A DNA stretch of 64,000 bases from Thiosocius teredinicola (GTDB lineage Bacteria > Pseudomonadota > Gammaproteobacteria > Chromatiales > Chromatiaceae), in NCBI RefSeq assembly GCF_002009425.1, contig NZ_CP019936.1, positions 4,575,297 through 4,639,296 on the forward strand, given 5' to 3'. This document shows positions 26,438 through 35,707 of the stretch, piece by piece. The position numbers were made by a program, and so were the translations under genes. Under the pieces are notes generated by a model, which worked only from the letters and a program-made list of their open reading frames with translations, was not told where the DNA came from and searched no databases. How positions within the stretch are numbered: the first letter of the stretch is position 1; every line of letters starts with the position of its first letter.

Positions 26438-27691
26438 ATGCGCGCGCTGATCAAGCTGTTATTTTCCCTGCTGTTAATCGCGACGGTGGCCGTATTGATT
26501 CTCGGCTGGTTCGCTTTCTCCGACGAACCCGGCATTTCAGACCCGGCAACCCTGTCGCATCAGGACATCGCCCGCGCCAAAGCCATCCTCAAACAGAATG
26601 ACCCGCGCGGTTTCGCTACCGGGGCGCAGCGTGCTGTCGAGATCAATCAGGCCGACCTGAACCTCGCCAGCAATTACCTGCTCGGCAGGATCGCCCAGGG
26701 CGGCGCCAAGATCCGTTTGTCGCAGGATGCGCTGCTTGCCGATGCCACCATCCTGGTCGACCGGGTTCCGCTACGCCCCTATCTCAACGTGAAGACGCAG
26801 CTGGTCAGCGACTCGGGCACACCGCGGATCGCCGTTCTCCAGGTCGGCGATGTCGAGATCCCGGCCGAACTTGCGCAGCGGCTGGTACCGCAGCTCGTCA
26901 ACCTGCTGTTGAGCGAGGATCAACAGCAGGTCTTCATTAATATGATGGGCCCGTTGCAGATCTTCCCCGACCGGGTCCGCCTCACCTACCGTTGGAACCC
27001 CGCGGCGATAGATCAGGCACGCGATACCCTGCTGACGCCTACCGACCGCGAGGCATTGCGCTACTACCACGATCGCATCGTCGAGCTGCAGTCTCAGGGA
27101 ATCGGCCGCAACGGCTCGCTGCTCACGGTGCTGCAACCGCTGTTCGCCGACGCCAGGCGCCGCTCCGACGGCGGCGACCCGGTCGCCGAGAACAAGGCCC
27201 TGCTGACCGTCATGGGCACCTGGGGCAGCCGCCGCAACCTCGCCCAGCTGGTGCCCAACCGACCGCAACGCCCGGGCTACTTCCGCCTCAAACTCGAAGG
27301 TCGCACCGATTTCGGGCAGCACTTCGTGGCGTCAGCCGCGCTGGCGGCGCGCGGCGATCGCAGCCTGTCGGATGCCGTCGGCCTGTTCAAGGAGATCACC
27401 GACACCGATCACGGCTCCGGTTTCAGCTTCACCGACATCGCCGCCGACCGCGCCGGCACGAGGTTCGGCGAGATCGCCACCCGCTCCGAGGCCTCGGCGC
27501 GTTTCGTCCAGAAACGCCTCACCCAGGGGGTCGCCGAGACCGATATCATGCCCCCGGCGAAGGACCTGCCGGAGAACCTGCGCGGACAAGCGTTCAAAAA
27601 CCAGTTCGGCGGCGTCGGCAGCAGCCGATACCGGAAAATGATCGCCGAGATCGATGGCCGTATCGACGCCTGCAGCCTGTACCGGGAATGA
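26438..27691 (+). CDS. Membrane-anchored conserved hypothetical protein
   Basis: A 417-residue protein with one N-terminal hydrophobic anchor (LLFSLLLIATVAVLILGWFAF) and a large, probably periplasmic remainder. GGAG lies 7 bases before the ATG. No catalytic motif is recognised. The C-terminal third contains GSGFSFTDIAADRAGTRFGE, and two cysteines are few enough to argue against a disulfide-rich fold. It is transcribed away from lgt; function unknown. Confidence 0.6.
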   Translation: MRALIKLLFSLLLIATVAVLILGWFAFSDEPGISDPATLSHQDIARAKAILKQNDPRGFATGAQRAVEINQADLNLASNYLLGRIAQGGAKIRLSQDALLADATILVDRVPLRPYLNVKTQLVSDSGTPRIAVLQVGDVEIPAELAQRLVPQLVNLLLSEDQQQVFINMMGPLQIFPDRVRLTYRWNPAAIDQARDTLLTPTDREALRYYHDRIVELQSQGIGRNGSLLTVLQPLFADARRRSDGGDPVAENKALLTVMGTWGSRRNLAQLVPNRPQRPGYFRLKLEGRTDFGQHFVASAALAARGDRSLSDAVGLFKEITDTDHGSGFSFTDIAADRAGTRFGEIATRSEASARFVQKRLTQGVAETDIMPPAKDLPENLRGQAFKNQFGGVGSSRYRKMIAEIDGRIDACSLYRE

Positions 27692-27717
27692 CGTCGATAA
27701 ACGCCTAAACGCTGCCG

Positions 27718-27747
27718 TAAATTCCTGAATCTGCCCTAAATTCCTGA
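27718..27747. repeat. Direct repeat TAAATTCCTGA
   Basis: Two exact 11-base copies start at 27718 and 27737, 19 bases apart, about two helical turns. They lie 85-130 bases upstream of an XRE-type regulator gene, so they could be operator half-sites for that or another regulator. Confidence 0.5.
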
Positions 27748-27831
27748 CTTTTTGTGATCGCTCAAGTTTCCGCGACACACGCCGTTAGCTACTCCACAAC
27801 ACATTGGCAACCACTTTGGCGAGAGTTGGCT

Positions 27832-28200
27832 ATGAGGCTCATAGGCATGAATGGAACGAAGGTAATCCCGCATCATCTGCGGACGCTTGGGGAGCGCTTG
27901 CGCTACCGCAGACGTCAGATGGGCTGGACTCAGGAACAATTGGCCGTCCAGGCAGGGACGAACCAGGCGGTCATTCAGAAGATCGAGAATGGCAAGAGCT
28001 TGCGTCCGCGTAAGATCGACGAAATTGCCGCAGTGCTGGAAGTCAATCCGGCCTGGCTGATGTTCGGTGACGAAAAAGCTACGCCGCTGACCGATGATGC
28101 GCGCGAAGTCGCTGAGATCTGGATGACCCTGAGTGAAGGTGAACGCGAGCGTCTGCGCAGCGAAATGCGTCTGCTGGCCGGTCGTCGGATGTCGTCTTAA
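27832..28200 (+). CDS. XRE-family helix-turn-helix transcriptional regulator
   Basis: A cytoplasmic regulator of about 120 residues with an XRE/Cro-CI DNA-binding domain: LGERLRYRRRQMGWTQEQLA, then QAVIQKIENGK and IAAVLEVNPAWLMFGDE. The C-terminal tail (AEIWMTLSEGERERLRSEM) is helical. The start is uncertain between 27832 and 27847; neither has a strong ribosome site. Direct repeats upstream may be its operator. Confidence 0.8.
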   Translation: MRLIGMNGTKVIPHHLRTLGERLRYRRRQMGWTQEQLAVQAGTNQAVIQKIENGKSLRPRKIDEIAAVLEVNPAWLMFGDEKATPLTDDAREVAEIWMTLSEGERERLRSEMRLLAGRRMSS

Positions 28201-28208
28201 GGGATAAG

Positions 28209-29402
28209 CTAAAGCGTCGGTAACACGCGCAGAAAAAACGCCTTCAAATAGGCTGTTTCAACAATCGCGGGGTGAATCGGATGATCTGGACTTTGTTGGC
28301 CTTGCTGCAGCAGTTGAAGATGTCGATCACTATGCCGGGCAGATTGCTGCACGGTTCGCAGGAGTTGATCCCCCTGCATGTGAAAAGAACAAGACGCCGT
28401 GACTAAGATACCGTCTTTCTCAAGCAGGCCCAACGCGGCCTCGTTGAGACGTCGGTAAGCTGCCGTACCCGCTTTGAGATCCTTCTTGCGTTTGATGAAC
28501 GCCGGGGGATCCAACACAACGACATCATAGCGTTCACGCTGCCCACGCAGTTCCCGCAGCACCTCGAACGCATCTCCCTGGATGACATCGATCTGATCCT
28601 CGACCTGGTTCAGCGCCGCATTGTGCGCGACCAGGTCGAGCGCCTGTGCCGAGGCGTCGACTGCGGTAACGGCGGCAGCCCCGGCTGCCGCCGCACGTAC
28701 CGACCAGGCACCGACGTAGCTGCACACATCCAGCACGCGCAGTCCGTTCACATAGCGAACGAACTGATCGCGGTTGGCGGCCTGATCGTAGAACCAGCCG
28801 GTCTTCTGTCCTTCGCTGGCAGAAACCTCGAACCGGCACCCGCCCTCAAGCACCTCCAACCGTTCAGGCACATCGCCGTAAGCCAGTTCCACGTAACGCG
28901 GAATGCCCTCGAGCTCACGCACCGCGCTATCGTTGCGCAATAGAACCCCTGAGGGTTTGAGTACCTTGACCAGGGCCCCGACCAAGGCTTCGCGCTGCTG
29001 TTCCATACCCGCGGTGGTGATCTGCACGACGAGGTAATCGCCGAAGCGGTCGACCACTGCACCGGGCAGCCCGTCGGCCTCACCGAACAGCAGGCGGTAA
29101 TAGGGTGCGTCGTACAGCCGTTCGCGCAGCGCCAAGGCCACCTTGATCCGGTGCACGAACAATGAGACGTTGACCGCCAGTTCACGGTTGCGCGTGACCA
29201 GGCGGGCACAGATCAACGAATTGGGGTTGACGTAGCCGGCGCCGAGCCACTTGCCCTGTGCGTTCTCGACCGCCACCGGCTGGCCCACTTCGAACGACTT
29301 CAGCGGAGTCGCAGCGTTATCGACCTCGTTGGAATAGATCCACAGGTGGCCGGCCCGCAGACGGCGGTCCTGATCCTTGGCCAGACGCAATACGTCGCTC
29401 AT
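28209..29402 (-). CDS. rlmI: 23S rRNA (cytosine-1962-C5)-methyltransferase RlmI
   Basis: A 397-residue SAM enzyme with an N-terminal PUA RNA-binding domain (LRAGHLWIYSNEV, KWLGAGYVNPNSLICARL) and a C-terminal Rossmann methyltransferase. TGWFYDQAANRD, VLDVCSYVGAWSVRAA, VLDPPAFIKRKKD and TASCSFHM are the family motifs, with the catalytic cysteine in TASCS. It stands alone, convergent with the XRE gene. Confidence 0.92.
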   Translation of the reverse strand: MSDVLRLAKDQDRRLRAGHLWIYSNEVDNAATPLKSFEVGQPVAVENAQGKWLGAGYVNPNSLICARLVTRNRELAVNVSLFVHRIKVALALRERLYDAPYYRLLFGEADGLPGAVVDRFGDYLVVQITTAGMEQQREALVGALVKVLKPSGVLLRNDSAVRELEGIPRYVELAYGDVPERLEVLEGGCRFEVSASEGQKTGWFYDQAANRDQFVRYVNGLRVLDVCSYVGAWSVRAAAAGAAAVTAVDASAQALDLVAHNAALNQVEDQIDVIQGDAFEVLRELRGQRERYDVVVLDPPAFIKRKKDLKAGTAAYRRLNEAALGLLEKDGILVTASCSFHMQGDQLLRTVQQSARHSDRHLQLLQQGQQSPDHPIHPAIVETAYLKAFFLRVLPTL

Positions 29403-29468
29403 GATCGGTTCTCACGAAAACAGGCGCGCAAGCGTAGCAGAAAGCGCGCGCCTGTCGATTCGGCGACG

Positions 29469-30413
29469 TCAAAGATTATTCGCGGCGAAGGTATTGCACG
29501 CCGACAGCGTGCCCTTTTCCAGGCCGATCTTGAACCAGCGCACGCGTTGCGCCGACGAACCGTGAGTGAAGGTTTCGGGCATGGCATAGCCGCGCGCCTG
29601 TTTCTGCAAGCGGTCATCGCCGATCGCGCTGGCCGCGTTCAGACCTTCGTCGATATCCCCTTTCTCAAGCAACTGGCGGCTGCGATTCGCATGGTGCCCC
29701 CAGATGCCGGCGAAACAATCCGCCTGCAGTTCCTGTTTGACCGACAGCTGGTTCGCCTGCGCCTCATCGACGCTGCGCTTGGCCTCGCGCACCTTTTCGG
29801 AAATGCCCAGCAGCGTCTGCACATGGTGGCCGACCTCATGTGCCACCACGTACGCCTGGGCGAAATCGCCGGGTGCATCGTGACGGCGCTTCAGGTCGTC
29901 GAAGAAACTCAGGTCGAGGTAAACCTTCTGATCGGCCGGACAGTAAAACGGCCCCATCGCCGCCTGTCCGCGGCCGCACGCCGAATTGACCGCACCGCGA
30001 TACAGAACCAGCCGCGGTTCTTTGTAAGTAGTGCCCTGCTCGCTGAACAGCGTGTGCCAGGTTTCTTCGGTATCCGCCAGCACCACCGCAACGAAGGCCT
30101 TCAGCTCGTCCTCTTGCGGGGTCGACTTCACCTCGCCTTGCGGTGCGGTTTGAGTCGATTCCACCGGCGCGCCGGTCATGCCGCCCAGCAGCCCGCCCAG
30201 GCCGCCGTCGCTGAAATAGAGGTAGGCGCCGAACAGCAAGGCAACGACGATCGTGCCTTTGAACCCGAGCACGCGGAACAGCACCGGCAACAGGCGCAAC
30301 AGCCCGCCGCCCCCGCGACCACCGCTGAGCCCACCCAGACCACCGAAGCCGCCGGGCGACTGGCCGCGACGGTCTTCGATATTGCTGCTCTGTCGTCTGC
30401 CTTTCCAACGCAT
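29469..30413 (-). CDS. YpfJ-type neutral zinc metallopeptidase
   Basis: A 314-residue membrane-anchored protein. The ATG at 30413 follows GAGGAG; the frame to 30677 has no ribosome site. A glycine-rich N-terminus (20-37) precedes a hydrophobic segment (about 43-67) and a domain with the zinc motif HEVGHH at 192-197 and QELQADCFAGIWGHHA, as in the YpfJ family. Cysteine pairs (SACGRG, FYCPAD) suggest a periplasmic location. Substrate unknown. Confidence 0.88.
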   Translation of the reverse strand: MRWKGRRQSSNIEDRRGQSPGGFGGLGGLSGGRGGGGLLRLLPVLFRVLGFKGTIVVALLFGAYLYFSDGGLGGLLGGMTGAPVESTQTAPQGEVKSTPQEDELKAFVAVVLADTEETWHTLFSEQGTTYKEPRLVLYRGAVNSACGRGQAAMGPFYCPADQKVYLDLSFFDDLKRRHDAPGDFAQAYVVAHEVGHHVQTLLGISEKVREAKRSVDEAQANQLSVKQELQADCFAGIWGHHANRSRQLLEKGDIDEGLNAASAIGDDRLQKQARGYAMPETFTHGSSAQRVRWFKIGLEKGTLSACNTFAANNL

Positions 30414-30634
30414 GCTGATCTCCTCGTTCTTTTTCACGCACCGGCACGGCGCTGTCCGGTGCCGGCACATGGTGCGACGACCGAATGGCTCGGCGACGTG
30501 GGCACTGATGCAGCGAGTGTACCCGGAGTGGTGCGCTACGTGGAAACACCGCGCCAACTTCTGAACCCTGCGGCACAACGCTGCAATTTCGCGCAACTTC
30601 GGGTTAAAGTTTCGCGCAAACAACGGAGAACACG

Positions 30635-32131
30635 ATGGCTGACAACGAGATTCTGCTGGGTGGCAACGGCACGGCACAGATCAAACTCAACGCCGGCATG
30701 GCCAACCGCCACGGCCTGATCACCGGCGCGACCGGTACCGGCAAGACCGTCACCCTGCAGGTGCTCGCAGAATCGTTTTCACGCCTCGGCGTTCCGGTGT
30801 TCACCGCCGACGTAAAGGGCGACCTGTCGGGCCTGGCCGGCGCGGGCAACCCGCACCCCAAGATCGACGAGCGTCTGCAGTACATCGGCATCGACAACCA
30901 CAGCTTCGAAGCGAACCCGACCGTGTTCTGGGACGTGTTCGGCAAGCAGGGCCACCCGGTGCGCACCACCGTCTCGGAGATGGGTCCTACCCTGCTGAGC
31001 AACCTGCTGGAACTCAACGAGACCCAGGAAGGCGTCATGCAGGTCGCGTTCAGTGTGGCCGATGACGAGGGCCTGCTGCTGCTCGATCTCAAAGACCTGC
31101 GCTCGATGCTGAACTGGATAGCCGACAACGCCAAGGATCTCGAGCGCGACTACGGCCGGATATCCAAGGCCAGTGTCACGGCCATCCTACGTCGTTTGTT
31201 GATGCTCGAGGAGGCCGGTGGCGAGATCTATTTCGGTGAACCCGCGATCCGCGTCGAACACCTGATGCAGTGCGACTTCTCCGGTCGCGGCGTGATCAGC
31301 ATTCTGGATGCGACAACCCTCTATCACTCGCCACGCATCTACGCGACCTTTCTGCTGTGGCTACTCTCCGAGTTGATGGAAGAGCTACCCGAACGCGGTG
31401 ACGCCGACCTGCCGAAACTGGTGTTCTTCTTCGACGAGGCCCATCTGCTGTTCAACAATGCGCCCAAGGCATTGCTGGAAAAGATCACCCAGGTGGTGCG
31501 TCTGATCCGGTCGAAAGGGGTCGGCGTATTCTTCATTACCCAGTACCCCAACGACGTACCCGACGAGGTCATCGGCCAACTCGGCAACCGCATACAACAT
31601 GCCCTGCGCGCGTTTACGCCCAACGATCGCAAGGCACTGCAGGCAGCAGCCAGAACCTTTCGCGAGAATCCGGCGTTCGACACCGAAACGGTGATCGGCG
31701 AGCTCGGTGTCGGCGAGGCCCTGGTATCGACGCTCGACGCCAAGGGCGTGCCATCGATCGTGGAACGTACGCTGATGTCGCCGCCGCGTTCGCAGTTCGG
31801 CCCCATCGATGAGGCGAAGCGCACCGAGCTGATCTCACGCTCTCCGCTCAAAAGCGCCTACGAGCAACTCGTCGACCGCGAGTCGGCTTACGAACTGCTG
31901 CAGAAACGCGAGAAAGAGATCGCCGAGAAACGTCAGCAGGAAGCCGAAGCGGCAGCACGCGCCGCCGAAGAGGAGAAGCGCCGCAAGGAAGAAGAGAAGG
32001 CCAGCAAGCGCCAGAGCAACCGTCAGGGTGTCGGCGAGACACTGGCCAAATCGATTGCCCGCACGATCGGCTCGACACTCGGTCGACAGATCGTGCGCGG
32101 CATCCTCGGTTCGATCATCGGCCGACGCTGA
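30635..32131 (+). CDS. HerA/YjgR-type ATPase (DUF853)
   Basis: A 498-residue cytoplasmic P-loop ATPase of the HerA-like DUF853 family. Walker A GATGTGKT is at 31-38 and Walker B is [36 protein letters not shown] is typical. The C-terminus has a Lys/Glu/Arg-rich coiled coil (about 425-465) and a hydrophobic tail ([19 protein letters not shown]). Members are common but functionally poorly known; DNA translocation or repair is a family-level guess. Confidence 0.88.
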   Translation: MADNEILLGGNGTAQIKLNAGMANRHGLITGATGTGKTVTLQVLAESFSRLGVPVFTADVKGDLSGLAGAGNPHPKIDERLQYIGIDNHSFEANPTVFWDVFGKQGHPVRTTVSEMGPTLLSNLLELNETQEGVMQVAFSVADDEGLLLLDLKDLRSMLNWIADNAKDLERDYGRISKASVTAILRRLLMLEEAGGEIYFGEPAIRVEHLMQCDFSGRGVISILDATTLYHSPRIYATFLLWLLSELMEELPERGDADLPKLVFFFDEAHLLFNNAPKALLEKITQVVRLIRSKGVGVFFITQYPNDVPDEVIGQLGNRIQHALRAFTPNDRKALQAAARTFRENPAFDTETVIGELGVGEALVSTLDAKGVPSIVERTLMSPPRSQFGPIDEAKRTELISRSPLKSAYEQLVDRESAYELLQKREKEIAEKRQQEAEAAARAAEEEKRRKEEEKASKRQSNRQGVGETLAKSIARTIGSTLGRQIVRGILGSIIGRR

Positions 32132-32158
32132 GCAGCGCCGAATGGCGTTATCGGTCGA

Positions 32159-32395
32159 TCAGTTCGAATATGCAGTGCACGCCGGCGCCTGGTCGGCCAG
32201 ATCCTGCTGGCACTTGCGCACCTTGCCGGTCTTGCGGTCCACCACCCACACGGCGTTGGTCGACGCGGGAATGCCTTCGTAGCGCCATCCGCCATCCTTG
32301 CCGGCGTCATTCGAATCCGCGTGGGCAAGCGACGCGGCAAGCAGCAAACCGGCTGTCATCGCCATGGCGATGACGATTGCGATTCGAAGGTTCAT
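32159..32395 (-). CDS. Small secreted protein, hypothetical
   Basis: A 78-residue protein with a signal peptide (MNLRIAIVIAMAMTAGLLLA, cleavage near AHA-DS). The mature 50 residues include AVWVVDRKTGKVRKCQ and two cysteines near the end that may pair. It lies 115 bases downstream of the bufferin-operon anti-sigma gene on the same strand and may be a last member of that unit, but no ribosome site or overlap proves this. Confidence 0.55.
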   Translation of the reverse strand: MNLRIAIVIAMAMTAGLLLAASLAHADSNDAGKDGGWRYEGIPASTNAVWVVDRKTGKVRKCQQDLADQAPACTAYSN

Positions 32396-32510
32396 AAGTC
32401 GGGGCTCCTGTGTGCATTGCTGACCGGGAAACGACCCCGGAGCTTCTCATGCCATTAGTGTGACAGCCAATCGTGCACGAAATTGCGAGCCGCTTGGGCG
32501 ATTGGCGAAT

Positions 32511-33095
32511 CTATTCCGTCGCCAGCGCGAACAGCAGCCCTCTCTCTGTCCACACGTAGACCGTCAATCCCCGCACCTCGACAACCGCAGGTTGTTGGCC
32601 GCGCGTAACGTCCGGCAGATCACCGAACAAGGCCTTATCGTAGGGCGCCTGGTAGTAGGTTTGCATATGGTCGGCCTTGTCGCGCAAGCGCAGCTGGGCC
32701 GCCGCCTTTCCCTGAATGCTGCAGTAGCGCCCCCCTTGCAAGCCGCCCATGGCCAGGGTCGCCGATGAGTCTTCCAGCAGCTGAAAGTCGAGCTCGTTGA
32801 AGTACGCCCTCACCTCGTCGAGGCTCTGACCCGCGACCTCGAGCGGCCGACGCTTGAGGTGATTCATGGCGACTTCGTCTGCAATCGCGTACGTCATGTT
32901 CGCCGGTTTGCCCGGCCAGACAATCACGGTCAATGCGACCGTCAGACCAAGCAGCAGCGCGGCCGCTACCGCCCATCGGTTGAGCGATGCAGTAGCGGGG
33001 GTTCGCTGCATGGCATCGAGCCGACGCAACTGGGCATCATCGAGCCCCTTGCTCTCGACCAATTCGACGACACGCTGTTTCAGACCGGACTTCAT
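32511..33095 (-). CDS. Probable membrane anti-sigma factor
   Basis: A 194-residue protein with a cytoplasmic N-terminus (LKQRVVELVESKGLDDAQLRRLDAM), one membrane span near residues 41-60 (RWAVAAALLLGLTVALTVIVW) and a periplasmic domain (FQLLEDSSATLAMGGLQGG, RYCSIQGKAAAQLRL). Its ATG overlaps the stop of the ECF sigma gene by 4 bases, the usual sigma/anti-sigma arrangement. No HxxxCxxC zinc motif is seen. Identification rests on topology and coupling. Confidence 0.7.
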   Translation of the reverse strand: MKSGLKQRVVELVESKGLDDAQLRRLDAMQRTPATASLNRWAVAAALLLGLTVALTVIVWPGKPANMTYAIADEVAMNHLKRRPLEVAGQSLDEVRAYFNELDFQLLEDSSATLAMGGLQGGRYCSIQGKAAAQLRLRDKADHMQTYYQAPYDKALFGDLPDVTRGQQPAVVEVRGLTVYVWTERGLLFALATE

Positions 33096-33583
33096 GGCGA
33101 CTCCGATGGCGTGACGGACACACCGTCGTTGCTGCCGAGTCGACGCCGCAGGCGATGGATGCGCGACAACACCGTGCCGCGACGACTGCCGGTGGCAGCG
33201 GCGATCTCGGCGGCAGTCATGCCGTCGATCGCCCACAGGTAGAGGATCTCTCGCTCTATCCCCTGCAACTGCGACCAGACGCGCTCGAGTTGCTGACGCG
33301 AAACCATCATCTCCTCAAGGCACTGGGTGTCGATCGCCAGTGTTTCGATATCGCCATTTGCATCTTCCACCTCCGGGCTGACCCGTCTGCGGCGCGCGAG
33401 ATCGATGTAACGATTGCGCATCACGCGGCGGGCATAACCTTCCGGACTGGTCGACTCGGCCGGCGGCTTGCGCAGGCAACGCTCGACCGTGTCCTGCAGC
33501 AGATCGTAAGCCCCGGCCTCTTCGCCCAGCAAGGCATAGGCGTAGCGGTAGAGCCGGTTGAGCATGGCGTGGTCAAACAGCAT
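33092..33583 (-). CDS. ECF sigma factor of the bufferin-type operon
   Basis: A 163-residue sigma-70-family factor with region 2 (LYRYAYALLGEEAGAYDLLQDTVERCL, RRVMRNRYIDLARRRR) and region 4 (LQGIEREILYLWAIDGMTAAEIAAATGSRRGTVLSRIHRLRRRL). It overlaps the bufC-like gene upstream by 11 bases and the anti-sigma gene downstream by 4, so all are co-translated. Neisseria carries a related ECF/anti-sigma pair with DUF692, DUF2063 and DUF2282 genes, supporting autoregulation of the operon. Confidence 0.9.
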   Translation of the reverse strand: MLFDHAMLNRLYRYAYALLGEEAGAYDLLQDTVERCLRKPPAESTSPEGYARRVMRNRYIDLARRRRVSPEVEDANGDIETLAIDTQCLEEMMVSRQQLERVWSQLQGIEREILYLWAIDGMTAAEIAAATGSRRGTVLSRIHRLRRRLGSNDGVSVTPSESP

Positions 33584-34313
33584 GTCGATGATGTGCGTAT
33601 CCGACGATCCAACGCTGTTCCACCAGCATCTTCATCAGCGCCAGGTCGAGGGTCGGATCATCAGCCAGTTGTGCGAGGGTTGCACCACTCGCACAGCGCT
33701 CGAGCAGCTGCCACGCAGACCGGTCGATCAGTCCCACCCACACGTCGAAACCACGGCGTTGAACGAGCAACCGATAATCGCCACGAACGAAGTCGATGTC
33801 CGACGCCGCCTGCGGCTCACGTTGTGACTCCCACACCAGGTGCACCGGCCATTCGCTGGCCATCAGGTTCAGCTGTCGTGAGACGCGCGGAATCATGTGC
33901 GATGGATCGACGCCGTCAACCGATGAATCACTCGTCTGGTCGTCTTCGCTGTAAGCGAGTCTATGCACCAGCCATTCCAGGCGCGCCACATCTGCAATCC
34001 AGGCAACGGAGGCCAACGACGGCTGACGTTCGGCGACCTCGGCGAGAAAACGATCGAAGCCCTCGCCGTACAGATTCAGGTCGCTACAGGTCGATGCTTG
34101 GGTCGCGATGAAGTGGCGTGCAACCCCATCGAAACAGGCATCACCGACCAAGCGACCGCAGACCGGGTAGACGCTCGCAAGGGCGGCTTGGCGCACGCCG
34201 CGACTGTTGCCACGATAGATGCTCACCGCCTCCGGGTCGAATCCTGCAGCATCGGCAACAGCGGCATCGATGAAACGCGATACCGCGTGCTGCCATTGGT
34301 GCAGCGTCGTCAT
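33573..34313 (-). CDS. bufC: DUF2063 (HvfC/BufC-type) RiPP maturation partner
   Basis: A 246-residue cytoplasmic protein. The ATG at 34313 overlaps the DUF692 gene stop by 4 bases. The N-terminal half has the DUF2063 pattern: ISIYRGNSRG-like VSIYRGNSRGVRQAAL, ASVYPVCGRLVGDACF and YGEGFDRFLAEV. The C-terminal part (DYRLLVQRRGFDVWVGLIDRSAWQLL) resembles the family's winged-helix-like end. Its known role is to present the precursor peptide to the MNIO enzyme. Confidence 0.85.
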   Translation of the reverse strand: MTTLHQWQHAVSRFIDAAVADAAGFDPEAVSIYRGNSRGVRQAALASVYPVCGRLVGDACFDGVARHFIATQASTCSDLNLYGEGFDRFLAEVAERQPSLASVAWIADVARLEWLVHRLAYSEDDQTSDSSVDGVDPSHMIPRVSRQLNLMASEWPVHLVWESQREPQAASDIDFVRGDYRLLVQRRGFDVWVGLIDRSAWQLLERCASGATLAQLADDPTLDLALMKMLVEQRWIVGYAHHRHAV

Positions 34314-35158
34314 GCGGCATCTTCCCGCACCAGAGCAACGATACCCGCCGCGGTGCTCGCCTGGGAGATCAGCACATCGAGGGTCGGTATGTTGTTGTCC
34401 CACTCGATGCATACCGGCGTCTCGGGCAACACGCGCAGACACTCACTGAACAGATCCCACACGGCGTCGCTTACCGGGTTGTTGTGTGCATCCACGAGGT
34501 ACCTTCCCTTGTCTTCATAACCGGCCAGGTGCAACTCACGCACACGGTCGAGCGGCAACGCGCCGAGCGCCTCACACGCATCGAAGCCCAGGTTCACCTG
34601 GTTGACGTAGAGATTGTTGATGTCGAGCAGCAGATCACAATCGGCTTCGGCACACACCTCGGCGATGAACTGTGCTTCGGTCATCGGCGTATCGGCGCGC
34701 ACATAGGCCGACACATTCTCCACCAGCAGGCGTTGCTGCAATATGTCCTGTGCGATCTGGATACGCGCAGCGACGTGCATCACCGCCTCGTCACTGAACG
34801 GCAAGGGCAGAAGGTCGTGATAATGGCGGCCCGCATGCGCTGTGAAACACAGGTGGTCTGAAATCCACGCCGCGCCGGTATCGCGCGCCATCTCGCCGAC
34901 GCGCTCGATATAGGTACGATCGAGTGATCCGCTGCCGCCCAGGTTCATGCCGACACAATGCAGCGTCAAGGGATAACGTTCGGCCGCGCGCTGCAACTGG
35001 TGACGCGCTATGCCACCGATCAGATAGTTGTCCGCCAGCACCTCCAGCCAAGGCACTGCCTGTCGGCCCTCCATGAGCTGGTGAAAATGGATATCGCGCA
35101 GGCCTATGCCGACACCGGACACAGACCCGCGCCCCTGTGTTTGGGGCGCGGTCTTCAT
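34310..35158 (-). CDS. bufB: DUF692/MNIO multinuclear iron enzyme (BufB/HvfB-type)
   Basis: A 282-residue TIM-barrel enzyme of the multinuclear non-heme iron oxidase family that modifies cysteines of RiPP precursors. Metal-ligand-rich blocks are visible: WLEVLADNYL, LHCVGMNLGG, ISDHLCFTAHAGRHYHDLLPLP, LVENVSAYVRA, LLLDINNLYVN, ELHLAGYEDKG and CIEWDNNIPTL. It lies 7 bases after the precursor gene. In known bufferin pathways the product is a copper-binding peptide; here the precursor type predicts the same. Confidence 0.92.
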   Translation of the reverse strand: MKTAPQTQGRGSVSGVGIGLRDIHFHQLMEGRQAVPWLEVLADNYLIGGIARHQLQRAAERYPLTLHCVGMNLGGSGSLDRTYIERVGEMARDTGAAWISDHLCFTAHAGRHYHDLLPLPFSDEAVMHVAARIQIAQDILQQRLLVENVSAYVRADTPMTEAQFIAEVCAEADCDLLLDINNLYVNQVNLGFDACEALGALPLDRVRELHLAGYEDKGRYLVDAHNNPVSDAVWDLFSECLRVLPETPVCIEWDNNIPTLDVLISQASTAAGIVALVREDAA

Positions 35159-35165
35159 AGCGACT

Positions 35166-35453
35166 CTACTTCGCCGGCTTTACTTTGGCGACCACGCCGC
35201 CGGTGATCTTTTCGCAGGTACCGGCCGGCACATAGACCCATTCCTGCGGATCGTTATCGCTCGCGGCCTGACCGGCACAATTGTGCTTGCCGTCCAAGGC
35301 ACCGCAGTCGTTCTTGCCTGCCACCGCGATGCCGGCGCATTTTTCCCAAGCCGTCGGCGCGTCGGGCACCGCAGATGCCGTGGATGCGGCCATCAAAGAG
35401 CCGGCAGCCAGCAAGGCGGCGGCAGCACCGGTGATTCGGTCATTGTGATTCAT
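35166..35453 (-). CDS. bufA: Bufferin-type RiPP precursor (DUF2282)
   Basis: A 95-residue secreted precursor with a signal-peptide leader (about residues 1-28, ending ASA) and a core with four cysteines at 39, 50, 59 and 80. [23 protein letters not shown] and [11 protein letters not shown] are the classic DUF2282 pattern. In characterised bufferins the inner cysteines are converted by the MNIO enzyme to thiooxazole rings that bind copper. It heads the operon bufA-bufB-bufC-ECF-anti-sigma. No DoxX-type bufD is seen. An ACTGT-N3-ACAGT inverted repeat (35471-35483) lies just upstream. Confidence 0.9.
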   Translation of the reverse strand: MNHNDRITGAAAALLAAGSLMAASTASAVPDAPTAWEKCAGIAVAGKNDCGALDGKHNCAGQAASDNDPQEWVYVPAGTCEKITGGVVAKVKPAK

Positions 35454-35470
35454 AGATGGGTCCTCTGGTT

Positions 35471-35483
35471 ACTGTTAGACAGT
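35471..35483. promoter_or_regulatory. Small inverted repeat upstream of bufA
   Basis: ACTGT-TAG-ACAGT, 18 bases before the bufA start codon at 35453. On the coding strand it contains GTCTAA, similar to some ECF -10 elements, but no matching -35 was found. Weak operator or promoter candidate. Confidence 0.25.
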
Positions 35484-35707
35484 GGGTTATGGCGTGCCCG
35501 CTCGGGCAGTCGCTTAATCCTTTCAACGATCGGACGGCGCATCTGATTGCACGCCTTCGCTGTTCGCTCCATAAAGACCCGTCGATCGCCGGGTTTAATT
35601 CAGACGGCGACCTCATCGTTCGACGAACTCAGCCAACGTGCGGCAGTTGATTTGGAAAGCCCGGGATATCGCCGTATGGTGCGCTTAACCCACTGTCGGA
35701 AGCACCT

